Shown here: one piece after another, positions 1 to 9,418 of the stretch | Layout: each line of letters starts with the position of its first letter | Numbering within the stretch: position 1 is the first letter of the stretch | NCBI GenBank assembly: GCA_024695475.1 | Contig: JAILIC010000066.1 | Span: forward strand, 1 to 64,000 | Origin: Treponema sp. | GTDB lineage: Bacteria > Spirochaetota > Spirochaetia > Treponematales > Treponemataceae | Reading direction: 5' to 3' | Length of the DNA: 64,000 bases | Position numbers and translations under genes: made by a program | Notes under the pieces: model-generated | The model's input: only the letters and a program-made list of their open reading frames with translations | The model's database searches: none | Told to the model about the DNA's origin: nothing

Positions 1-2
1 TG

Positions 3-119
3 TGTAATTTGATTGGCACATGGGTAGATAATGGTGAAGTACCTGCAGATATGGATATGTTGACAAAGATTGTTAAAGGTATTGCCTTTAACAATGCAAA
101 AAGCTACTTTGGTGCTTAA
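3..119 (+). CDS. uxaC: glucuronate isomerase, C-terminal fragment (truncated by window start)
   Basis: Frame 3 reads CNLIGTWVDNGEVPADMDMLTKIVKGIAFNNAKSYFGA*, resembling the UxaC C-terminus (CNLLGRW..DGEIP..MLSRMVQDICFNNAQRYF). Confidence 0.75.
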   Translation, partial: CNLIGTWVDNGEVPADMDMLTKIVKGIAFNNAKSYFGA

Positions 120-204
120 TTGAATTTCATATTGATAGGATAATGTCCGACTAAAACGGGGTGGGATAATCCCTGGTCGGAAATTGTTAGAAAATTCAAG
201 TTAT

Positions 205-258
205 AAGCCTCTTGGGGAGAACTTCATTTTGCGAAGTTCGCTTCTGGGAGGCTTTTTA
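205..258 (+). terminator. two-tier rho-independent terminator
   Basis: Outer stem AAGCCTC(205-211)/GAGGCTT(248-254), inner stem GAACTTC(219-225)/GAAGTTC(233-239), followed by TTTTTAGTTTT. Confidence 0.8.
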
Positions 259-310
259 GTTTTAAATTACTAAGTCAAACTTTTATATATTACATTTGTA
301 TTGCAAAAAA

Positions 311-339
311 TTGACTTTGCGATTATGATGAACTACTAT
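311..339 (+). promoter_or_regulatory. sigma-70 type promoter
   Basis: TTGACT-N17-TACTAT upstream of the activase gene. Confidence 0.55.
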
Positions 340-442
340 TATATTTGTATTATGCTGAAATAGGTGTATCCATAAGCTTTAAATGAGGTTTGTTGGGTAT
401 ATTACATGTATAGTTATCTTTTTTCTATTTATAAGGATGCAA

Positions 443-3400
443 ATGAACGTAATGCAAAATCCAGCTGAAAACAAATCAACAGAGACACTATCTTTTTCTC
501 ACGTGGTAACACCAGTTCGTTTGGGAATTGATGTTGGTTCTACTACAGTAAAAGTAGTTGCTCTTGGTGAAAAAGATGAGCTGTTGTACAGCGCTTATGA
601 GCGCCATCGTGCCGATATCCGAAATACGATTATAACGGTAGCAAATAAAGCTATCGACTCTTTGATAAAGCAGTGTCCTGCAGGCGAAAAGCAGACTATC
701 AGTGTCAAAGTTACTGGTTCTGGTGGTTTGTCCGTATCTCAGTGGCTTAATGTGCCATTTATTCAGGAAGTTATTGCAGCAACAACTGCGGTTCGTAAGA
801 TTATTCCTCGTACCGATGTTGTTATTGAGCTTGGTGGCGAAGATGCCAAAATTACGTACTTCCAGGGCGGTGTAGAGCAGCGTATGAATGGTACCTGTGC
901 TGGTGGTACTGGTGCCTTTATTGACCAGATGGCAGCTTTACTGGAAACAGATGCTGATGGTCTTAATGTGCTTGCTCGTGGAGCATCAACTATTTATCCT
1001 ATTGCCGCTCGTTGTGGTGTTTTTGCAAAGACTGACGTACAGCCGCTTATCAATGAAGGTGCACGTCGTGAAGATATTGCTGCTTCTATTTTCCAGGCAG
1101 TTGTGAGCCAGACTATTTCTGGTCTTGCTTGTGGTAAGCCAATCCGCGGTAACGTAGCTTTTCTTGGTGGCCCGCTCCACTTTATGGAACAGCTGCGCCA
1201 GCGCTTTATTGAGACATTAAAACTTACAGATGATGCTATTATCGTACCTGATAACTCACAGTTGTTTGTTGCCTATGGCGCAGCATACTCTGCTGAACGT
1301 ACCTATTCGTGTGTGGGTACTGCAAAACCTGTGGTATTCCCGACATTAGTAGAGTTTAGAAACAGCTTGCAGAATTTGGTTGGTGCTGAGTTAAGTGAAG
1401 TCCAACGTCTTGAGCCATTGTTTAAAGATGAAGCTGAGCTTGATCTATTTACCAAACGTCATGCTACCGAAACTGCTAAGCGTGGCAATCTTGATGAAGT
1501 AAAAGGTCCAGTTTTCCTCGGTTTGGATGCTGGTTCTACGACAACAAAGGCGGTATTGATTGATACCGAAGGTCGTATTCTGTGGGATTTCTATGATGTC
1601 AATGCAGGTAATCCAGTAGAACTTGCTGTCCGTGTCTTAAAAGATTTGTACAAGCGTTTACCAAAAGATATTTATATTGCACGTTCTTGTTCAACAGGAT
1701 ACGGAGAGGCTTTATTCCAAGCTGCATTAGGCGTTGATTCTGGTGAAGTTGAAACAATTACTCACTACCGTGCAGCAGATTTCTTTGTTCCTGGCGTTGA
1801 GTTCCTCCTTGATATTGGTGGGCAGGACATGAAGTGTCTGCGAATGAAAGACGGTGCTATCGTTTCGATACAGTTAAATGAAGCTTGTTCTTCTGGTTGT
1901 GGTAGCTTCCTTGATAACTTTGCCCATACCATGGGTATGAATGTTGAGGAGTTTAGCCAGAAAGCATTGCTTGCTCAGCATCCTGTTGATTTAGGAAGCC
2001 GCTGTACTGTATTTATGAACAGTCGCGTAAAGCAGGCTCAAAAAGAAGGTGCTTCTGTTGCAGATATTTCTGCTGGTCTTTCATATTCAGTTATTAAGAA
2101 TGCTTTGTTTAAGGTTATTAAACTGCGCAAGGCAAGTGAAATTGGTACTAAAGTTGTCGTACAGGGTGGTACTTTCAAGAATACCGCTGTATTGAGGGCA
2201 TTTGAAAAGATTGCAGGCGTTAATGTATTCCGTCCTGATGTTGCAGGGTTGATGGGTGCTTATGGTGCAGCTTTGATTGCCCATGACCAGTGGATCGATT
2301 TGACTGCTCCAAAGCCGGGTGAACCAGAAGATGCTCCTCGTCCAGAAGTGCATTCTGGTATTGCAACACTTGAGCAGCTGGATTCATTCAAAGTTGATCT
2401 TGAGCTTCGTCGTTGCGGAAAGTGTCAAAATAATTGTCTGCTTACGATTAATACCTTCTCAACAGAAGGTAGCGTACGCCGTTTTGTTACTGGCAACCGC
2501 TGTGAACGTGGTGCAGAACTGGGTAAAGATGCCAATGTTGTTGATGCAAGCAATAAACGAAACACCAAGGTTGAGGGAGATGAAAATAAAGATCTTCCTA
2601 ACCTGTTTGAGTGGAAATATAAGAGATTGTTCCACTATGTGCCATTACGTGTAGAAGATGCACCAATGGGAGATGTGGGTATTCCTCGTGTTCTTAACAT
2701 GTATGAAAACTACCCAATGTGGTTTACCTTCTTTACAAAGTTGGGCTTTAGAGTACGTCTATCGCCTCGTTCTTCTCGTGCTGTTTACGAAAAAGGGTTG
2801 GAGTCTATTCCTTCAGAATCTGTATGTTATCCTGGCAAGATCTCACATGGACATGTTGAGTCGTTGCTAAAGCAGAATATCAAGTTTATTTTTTATCCAT
2901 GTGCTCCTTATGAGCAGCAGGAAGACTCTGGTGCTGGTAACCATTACAATTGTCCAATCGTAACCAGTTATCCTGAAGTATTGCGTAATAACGTTGAGGC
3001 ATTGCGTCAAAACGAAGATATCCTGTTTATGAACCCGTTCCTCCCTATTTATGATGAAAAGCGCTTGGGAGAACGTTTATATGAAGAATTGCATAAGCAT
3101 TTTCCACAGTTAACCTTACAACAGGTTGTTGATGCAACTCATGCAGGTTGGCTGGAGCAGGAACGCTACCGCAAGGAAGTACACGAAGCTGGTGAAGCAG
3201 CTCTCGAAGAAATTATCCGGTGTGGAGCAAATGGTATTGTTCTTTCTGGTCGTCCTTATCACCTTGATCCAGAGATCAACCATGGTATCCCAGAGATGAT
3301 CCATGATTTGGGACTTGCTGTCTTTACTGAAGACAGTATTGCACAGCTTGGTAGCATAGAGCGCCCATTGCGTATTATTGACCAGTGGACATATCACAAC

Positions 3401-5086
3401 CGTCTCTATCGTGCAGCTTCATTTGTTTCTGAAATGCCAAATCTTGAGTTGGTGCAGCTGACCAGCTTTGGTTGTGGTCTTGATGCTGTTACTGCCGATC
3501 AAGTTGATGAAATCATGCGTTCAAAAGGACGTATGTACACATTGATAAAGATTGATGAAGGGTCTAACCTTGGTGCTGTACGTATTCGTATCCGAAGTCT
3601 TATTGCTGCGGTAAAAGAACGAGAAAGACATCATCGTAAGGTTACAGTTAAATCTGCAGCATATCAGCGCCAGGTATTTACCAAAGAAATGAAGTACTCT
3701 CACACTATTTTGTGTCCGCAGTTGTCTCCAATTCATATGCGTATTTTACAGCGTGCGTTCCAATCATGTGGTTACAATTTGGTATTGCTTGAGTCTGTTG
3801 ATCCAAAGGCTGTTGATACTGGCTTGAAGTATGTTAATAATGATGCCTGCTATCCATCTATTTTGGTAACTGGTCAAATGATTGCTGCCCTTGAGTCTGG
3901 TAAGTATGATTTGGATCATACCAGCTTGCTTATTTCACAGACTGGTGGTGGTTGTCGTGCAACTAACTATATTGGCTTTATCCGCCGTGCATTAAACGAT
4001 GCTGGTTGGTCAAATATTCCTGTTATTTCATTGAGTGCGCAGGGATTTGAAAAGAATCCTGGCTTTAAGATTACCTTCTCATTGCTCCATCGTTGTATGA
4101 TGGGCTTGATGATTGGTGACGTGCTGATGCGTGTCTTGTATCGTACGCGTCCATACGAAGCCGTTCCAGGCTCTGCTAATGCGTTGTATGAAAAATGGAC
4201 TGGCCGTGCTGAAAAGATGGTAGAGTCAAATTCTATTCATAAATACCATAAAATACTCAAAGGTATTATAAAAGACTTTGATAATCTGCCACTGTTGCCG
4301 ATAAAGAAACCAAGGGTAGGTGTTGTTGGAGAAATTTTGGTTAAGTTCCATCCGACCGCAAATAACCAGATTGTCGATACTATTGAACGTGAAGGAGCGG
4401 AATGTGTCATGCCAGACTTGGCAGACTTCTTATTCTATTCATTCAGTACTGGTATCTTCCGTCATGAAGAGCTTGCCTTCCCTAAGAGAACTGAACAGAA
4501 CGCTAAATTGTTTGTCTGGTTCTTGGAATTGTACCGTAAGGATTTGAAACGCTATCTGCGTAGAAGCCGTCGTTTTGATCCACCTTCATCAATTTATGAT
4601 TTGATGAAAGGTGTTGATGATATTGTCCAGCTGGGTAATATCACAGGAGAAGGATGGTTCCTTACTGCAGAAATGGTAGAATTGATTCATAGTGGTGTTC
4701 CAAGTATTGCCTGTGTTCAGCCATTTGCCTGTTTGCCAAATCATGTTACTGGTAAGGGTATGATTAAGGAATTGAAACGTCGATTCCCAAATACCAATAT
4801 CAGTGCTATCGACTATGATCCGGGATCAAGTGAAGTTAACCAGTTGAACCGATTGAAGTTGTTACTGTCCAATGCTCGCATTGGTACCCATCCGGATGAA
4901 CAGCCTGATGGTAAGGTATGGACAAAAGATGGTCCTGTACAGCCTGAGATCCGTTATGCGGAAGGAGGTGCAGGTTTTATAGATCCTGAACCTGTAGATC
5001 CTGGTTATGTGCCACCTGCAGGGCAGGTTGAAGAGACTGTGATGTCTTCTGTAGCACAGCCTCTTTCTGGAGGAGAAAACAAGTAA
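443..5086 (+). CDS. 2-hydroxyacyl-CoA dehydratase activase-type giant protein (two BadF/HgdC ATPase domains + DUF2229 + HgdB-like region)
   Basis: Two ASKHA P-loops (LGIDVGSTTVK, LGLDAGSTTTK), two Cys-loop motifs (TCAGGTGAF, CSSGCGSFL), CGKCQNNC motif. The ORF opens at 383, but AAGGA precedes ATG 443, which is the likelier start. Confidence 0.85.
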   Translation: MNVMQNPAENKSTETLSFSHVVTPVRLGIDVGSTTVKVVALGEKDELLYSAYERHRADIRNTIITVANKAIDSLIKQCPAGEKQTISVKVTGSGGLSVSQWLNVPFIQEVIAATTAVRKIIPRTDVVIELGGEDAKITYFQGGVEQRMNGTCAGGTGAFIDQMAALLETDADGLNVLARGASTIYPIAARCGVFAKTDVQPLINEGARREDIAASIFQAVVSQTISGLACGKPIRGNVAFLGGPLHFMEQLRQRFIETLKLTDDAIIVPDNSQLFVAYGAAYSAERTYSCVGTAKPVVFPTLVEFRNSLQNLVGAELSEVQRLEPLFKDEAELDLFTKRHATETAKRGNLDEVKGPVFLGLDAGSTTTKAVLIDTEGRILWDFYDVNAGNPVELAVRVLKDLYKRLPKDIYIARSCSTGYGEALFQAALGVDSGEVETITHYRAADFFVPGVEFLLDIGGQDMKCLRMKDGAIVSIQLNEACSSGCGSFLDNFAHTMGMNVEEFSQKALLAQHPVDLGSRCTVFMNSRVKQAQKEGASVADISAGLSYSVIKNALFKVIKLRKASEIGTKVVVQGGTFKNTAVLRAFEKIAGVNVFRPDVAGLMGAYGAALIAHDQWIDLTAPKPGEPEDAPRPEVHSGIATLEQLDSFKVDLELRRCGKCQNNCLLTINTFSTEGSVRRFVTGNRCERGAELGKDANVVDASNKRNTKVEGDENKDLPNLFEWKYKRLFHYVPLRVEDAPMGDVGIPRVLNMYENYPMWFTFFTKLGFRVRLSPRSSRAVYEKGLESIPSESVCYPGKISHGHVESLLKQNIKFIFYPCAPYEQQEDSGAGNHYNCPIVTSYPEVLRNNVEALRQNEDILFMNPFLPIYDEKRLGERLYEELHKHFPQLTLQQVVDATHAGWLEQERYRKEVHEAGEAALEEIIRCGANGIVLSGRPYHLDPEINHGIPEMIHDLGLAVFTEDSIAQLGSIERPLRIIDQWTYHNRLYRAASFVSEMPNLELVQLTSFGCGLDAVTADQVDEIMRSKGRMYTLIKIDEGSNLGAVRIRIRSLIAAVKERERHHRKVTVKSAAYQRQVFTKEMKYSHTILCPQLSPIHMRILQRAFQSCGYNLVLLESVDPKAVDTGLKYVNNDACYPSILVTGQMIAALESGKYDLDHTSLLISQTGGGCRATNYIGFIRRALNDAGWSNIPVISLSAQGFEKNPGFKITFSLLHRCMMGLMIGDVLMRVLYRTRPYEAVPGSANALYEKWTGRAEKMVESNSIHKYHKILKGIIKDFDNLPLLPIKKPRVGVVGEILVKFHPTANNQIVDTIEREGAECVMPDLADFLFYSFSTGIFRHEELAFPKRTEQNAKLFVWFLELYRKDLKRYLRRSRRFDPPSSIYDLMKGVDDIVQLGNITGEGWFLTAEMVELIHSGVPSIACVQPFACLPNHVTGKGMIKELKRRFPNTNISAIDYDPGSSEVNQLNRLKLLLSNARIGTHPDEQPDGKVWTKDGPVQPEIRYAEGGAGFIDPEPVDPGYVPPAGQVEETVMSSVAQPLSGGENK

Positions 5087-6453
5087 TGAAATTTCGTACC
5101 ATGCTGATTCTTGCGTTGTGTGCTTTCTTTTGTCCGCTGTATGCTCAGTATTCTGTATTGAATGTACCGGACTCGGCACAGGTACGAAAATCACAACTGG
5201 AAACATGGTTTCTGGCTCCTTTGGAAATGTTGCGTATGCAGGCACCGGTTTTGTATACAAGTGAAACAGGTGATATCTTTCAGACGCGCATGGAGGAACA
5301 GGATTCTACTTTTTCTATTTTTGTTTCTCCTCAGTCTTTTTTATCTGTTGCAGTATACAATGATAAAGGACAGTCATCTGAGTTTCAGCAGGTGTTCCCT
5401 GGGGATGCCTGTGGCAGCTGGGTATTAGTCCGTGACAAGGTTCTTGGTGAGCCTTTATATATCCGTTACTATTTTACTGCAGATGCCGATGTATACTTGC
5501 AGATTAATCCTGATAATGAGCGTACTCGTGTTGATTTGCTTATCTATGGGTGTTATGCAACACGTTCTCTTCCTATAGGCGTTCCTTTTGAGCGTTTTTA
5601 TACTGCATCATTTGCTGACGTTTATAATTGGACAAAAAAGAATCTTCCATGGCATTATTTTGTTGATAATACTGGTATGTATCGTAATACGCGACAAATG
5701 ATTGCGATGATACGTCAGGCATTACCTGGTATACATCCTACTGAAGATGCCATGTATGATGAACATGGTTTACCTGTATCTATTGCAACAGGTAAACCAT
5801 TAGAAATTGCAGAAGAATTTAAAAATAAACTGTCACTTTCTTCGGCTGGATTTGTTAAATGGATAGTGGATGGTTTGATTTTGCCTATTGCCGGTGGTTG
5901 TACGAAACGAGAACCTTTGTTGGTTCCTACCGTTACTTACAAGCAGACTGGTTTTCAGGGAATCATGGCACGCAAGTACGATTTGTCCTTTAGTTTGGAT
6001 TGGACACGTAATCTTGCTTCCGCACTGTTTTCTGTACATAGTGGAAAGACGTATCTGTTTAATGAGTCTGGTGTAGATGTTACAATAGAACCTTTTAATG
6101 CATCGCTTACCACTAATGGAGTAATGCAGTCACCTGCCTATATCAAAGATTCTGGATATATGACTCGTGATTTGCCAGCGTTGCTTTATGTATTAAGTGC
6201 AATAAACCCTGAATACTGCTATCTGGCGGCAATACGCCAAACTGCCAAGGTAACACCTGAAACAAAACTGTTTAATCAGTGTGCGGTTATTTTTCCGTAT
6301 TTTGATACTAACGGTCGCTTTTCATGTGTTGTATTTGAAAATGGAGAAGAATTAACGCTTCAAAAATTTTGTAAAAAATATGGCAGTGATTTTATTCATC
6401 TTGTGCGAATTCAATCATCAGATCGTTTTTATCCACAAGAAGCAAAAAAATAA
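5086..6453 (+). CDS. secreted protein of unknown function
   Basis: Signal peptide MKFRTMLILALCAFFCPLYAQ; TAATG overlap with the upstream gene. Confidence 0.7.
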   Translation: MKFRTMLILALCAFFCPLYAQYSVLNVPDSAQVRKSQLETWFLAPLEMLRMQAPVLYTSETGDIFQTRMEEQDSTFSIFVSPQSFLSVAVYNDKGQSSEFQQVFPGDACGSWVLVRDKVLGEPLYIRYYFTADADVYLQINPDNERTRVDLLIYGCYATRSLPIGVPFERFYTASFADVYNWTKKNLPWHYFVDNTGMYRNTRQMIAMIRQALPGIHPTEDAMYDEHGLPVSIATGKPLEIAEEFKNKLSLSSAGFVKWIVDGLILPIAGGCTKREPLLVPTVTYKQTGFQGIMARKYDLSFSLDWTRNLASALFSVHSGKTYLFNESGVDVTIEPFNASLTTNGVMQSPAYIKDSGYMTRDLPALLYVLSAINPEYCYLAAIRQTAKVTPETKLFNQCAVIFPYFDTNGRFSCVVFENGEELTLQKFCKKYGSDFIHLVRIQSSDRFYPQEAKK

Positions 6454-6494
6454 TCTTCTGATTTTTCGTATCTAAATTTGAGGTAATTTCTCTT

Positions 6495-9404
6495 ATGAAG
6501 CAAAATTATACTTTTCTTTTGCTTGCAGGTTGTTTGTTTTTGTTTAGCGTATGTCCTCTTGGCTCTCAGTCTCGTAAGGAACCGTTATCAGATATAACAT
6601 TATACACTGAGCTGACATCTGCATATAACAGCAGGTTTTATCCTGGTGTTGTACAATATGCAGATAGAATCTGTACTGCCTATCCATCTTCGCCTTTGAT
6701 ACTGCAATCTCTTGTACTTAAGGGTGAGAGTCTTTTTGCTCTTGGCCAGTTTTCTGATGCTGCAATGGTATTGCAAAAGGCACTGTCATCATTGTCAGAG
6801 GATTCTAAATGGTATATCCGCGGACAATATTGGCTGGGGCGTACATACTATGCCCAAAAAGAGTATCGAAAGGCAATAGAGCTGCTACATGGAGTGGCAA
6901 GCTTTGCTGAGTATAAGATGTCTGCATTACTGTATGCTGCGTATGCGGCTTATAACCTTGAGGCGTATGATACGGCAATTCCGTTGTTTGAGTATATACT
7001 GCAAAAAAAGTCGTTTTATAGTGATTTAGACTATACCCAGGTGCTTGTTAAATTGACATCATCTTATGCAAAAGTAAGACAGTATAACTCGTTGATTAGT
7101 GTATACAATGATAAAGGCTCATATGTTTCGGATGATTATAGTGCTATGCAATTAAAACTCTCTGTTGCTGAAGCTTATGCTGCTACAGGAGTTTATCAAA
7201 AAGCCTATGATATATATTGCAGCGTACTTGAGTCTGGTAATCCTCAGTTTGCTGTTATTGCACTTCCTAAGGCATATGCTCTATCTGTTGCTCACAAAAA
7301 AGAAGTACGTCAGGATACAGGAACGGTATTGTCGCTCGTACAAGATACACTGGCTGATTATCCAGTTTTGGTTGCAGAGTTTTGGATACGGCTTGGTATT
7401 GATGCCTATAACTCTGGGGAATATGCTAAAACGCTTGAATATTTTGCTTCTGCTCAGGAGCAGTCAACCCGTACACAAAAACAATTGATGGCATTATATG
7501 AAGCCGAAATTGATTGTAAAACTGCTCCTGATGTACAGAATGGGGCTCAAAAGGCTGCTGACCGTCTGTTGCAGGTTGAGGGAGAAACTGTCCTCACTTC
7601 AGAAGATGAGCTGTATAGTGATTTTCAACTTGCACAGGCAGAAAAGGCTGGGGTGCTACATAATTGGGGTAAGTGCCGGTATTTTGCTAATCAGGTATTG
7701 GTTATTGATTCAAATAATGTGGCTGCCCTATATTGGAAAGCTTTGTCAGAATACAATACTGCTAATTATGATGCCTGTATCCAGACTTTGAAAGTACCCG
7801 CTGGTTTGGAAACACCGGAACTCATTCATTTATATGCTGGTGCGTATGCAAAAAGCGGTGATATAAAAAACGCATTGGCGTTGTATGCATGGTTGGCAGA
7901 ACAAGAAATTCTTGATGATTTAGGACAGCTTGATTATGCAAAGACATTGTTCCTGTCTGGTGATTATGACAATGCATATACTGAAGCTCTTAATAGTGAT
8001 GAGCCTTTGGCACGATATGTGGCAGGACTTGCCGCCTGTAATGATCAGCGGTGGAATGAGGCTGTGGAACTTTTTAAGGAGTATTTAGCTGCAGCAGCTT
8101 CTAATGAGGATGTGTATAAAAAATATGCTGTATTTTATTGTGGGTATGCACAGTACCGCCAGGGTAATTTTGAAGGATCTTATCGCAAGATGCAGACCTT
8201 TATACAAGATACCTATGCGCATCAGCTTTTGTGGAATGCATATATAATCAGTGCGCAGGCTGCTATACAGACACATCATTATAAAGAGGCTGCGCGTGCT
8301 GCTGAATCTGCCATTACTCAGGCATCAACGGATAAGAGAAAGGAAGAATCAATCATTTTATGTGCGACAGTGTATTCTGATCAAAAGGAATATGATAAGG
8401 CGATTGCTTTATTGGAAGGTGCTGCTGGTAAGCGGACTACTTTTGGACGTGACTGTTGCTTTTTGATGGCTCAGATATATGCGAGACAGGAAAATATCGC
8501 TAAGGCAGATGCACAGTATTTGACTGTTGTACGGAATTTCCCTGCTGATCCTCTTGCAGAGGAAGCACTGTATTTGCGTGCTGAACTGTATTATACAAAA
8601 GGTCAATATCAAAAAGCTGTAGAACGTTTTGCAGAATATAGCAAAGAATACTCAAATGGCACATATGCAGATGCATCATTGTATTATCAGGCTGCAGGGT
8701 ATGCAGCCTTGGCTCAGACAGATAATGCAATTATGCGGTATACCATGTTGCTTGACCATTATCCGGAAAGTACTTATCGGTATGCATCGTTAAAGAATGT
8801 AGCTTCTTTGTATCGTCAGGAAAAGGAATATAGTACCAGTATAAAATACTATACCCAACTACTCGAAGAGTATGAAGTGCAGGGAAAAAGCGATGGTGTA
8901 CCTTTGTTGATACAACAGGTACGACTGTTGGAGTCTGGTAGTGATGAGGCTATGGTTACCGCTTTGCAAAACTATGAGGAGCAAGGTAAGGATAAAACTA
9001 TTGAAGGGCGTACTGCAGGTACAACGTTGGTTACACTTTATTTTTCTACTGGAAATGAAACTGATAGAGAAAAGGGTGTTGCCCTGGCAAAAAAACTTTT
9101 GGCATTGCAACAAAAACATGTACCTGCAGAAAGTGCTGCGGCTGCCGAAAATGCATCACATCTGGCGTTGTATTATCGGGGCTCAGGAAAAGAAGCTGAT
9201 AGTGCTGCATTATACTTACAGGCTGCAGAGTATTATCGGATGAATGCAAATCATACGGCTGCTGCTCAATCGCTATATAGTGCCGTAGAAGCTTTTGATG
9301 CTGCAGGCTTGTATGCAGATGCAAAAAGCGCTGCTAAAACTTTGCGATCTTTGTATCCAGATACCATGCAGAATGCCGCTGCTGAAAAAATAATAACAAG
9401 ATAG
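6495..9404 (+). CDS. secreted TPR-repeat protein (969 aa)
   Basis: Signal peptide plus many TPR-like helices (e.g. AEEALYLRAELYYTKGQYQKAVERFAEY). Confidence 0.8.
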   Translation: MKQNYTFLLLAGCLFLFSVCPLGSQSRKEPLSDITLYTELTSAYNSRFYPGVVQYADRICTAYPSSPLILQSLVLKGESLFALGQFSDAAMVLQKALSSLSEDSKWYIRGQYWLGRTYYAQKEYRKAIELLHGVASFAEYKMSALLYAAYAAYNLEAYDTAIPLFEYILQKKSFYSDLDYTQVLVKLTSSYAKVRQYNSLISVYNDKGSYVSDDYSAMQLKLSVAEAYAATGVYQKAYDIYCSVLESGNPQFAVIALPKAYALSVAHKKEVRQDTGTVLSLVQDTLADYPVLVAEFWIRLGIDAYNSGEYAKTLEYFASAQEQSTRTQKQLMALYEAEIDCKTAPDVQNGAQKAADRLLQVEGETVLTSEDELYSDFQLAQAEKAGVLHNWGKCRYFANQVLVIDSNNVAALYWKALSEYNTANYDACIQTLKVPAGLETPELIHLYAGAYAKSGDIKNALALYAWLAEQEILDDLGQLDYAKTLFLSGDYDNAYTEALNSDEPLARYVAGLAACNDQRWNEAVELFKEYLAAAASNEDVYKKYAVFYCGYAQYRQGNFEGSYRKMQTFIQDTYAHQLLWNAYIISAQAAIQTHHYKEAARAAESAITQASTDKRKEESIILCATVYSDQKEYDKAIALLEGAAGKRTTFGRDCCFLMAQIYARQENIAKADAQYLTVVRNFPADPLAEEALYLRAELYYTKGQYQKAVERFAEYSKEYSNGTYADASLYYQAAGYAALAQTDNAIMRYTMLLDHYPESTYRYASLKNVASLYRQEKEYSTSIKYYTQLLEEYEVQGKSDGVPLLIQQVRLLESGSDEAMVTALQNYEEQGKDKTIEGRTAGTTLVTLYFSTGNETDREKGVALAKKLLALQQKHVPAESAAAAENASHLALYYRGSGKEADSAALYLQAAEYYRMNANHTAAAQSLYSAVEAFDAAGLYADAKSAAKTLRSLYPDTMQNAAAEKIITR

Positions 9405-9418
9405 GAGCGAAGTAATAT

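Noticed and set aside
146-181. TCCGAC...GTCGGA hairpin after uxaC as a riboswitch
   Set aside because: Stable nested hairpin, but with no T-tract, conserved core or downstream partner gene; probably part of uxaC 3' processing or termination
986-1180. Many 60-180 codon antisense or out-of-frame ORFs in the ORF track (e.g. 986-1180 -, 16656-17198 -, 20229-20576 +)
   Set aside because: They lie inside strongly supported genes, have low-complexity or repetitive antisense composition, and lack RBS or family signatures
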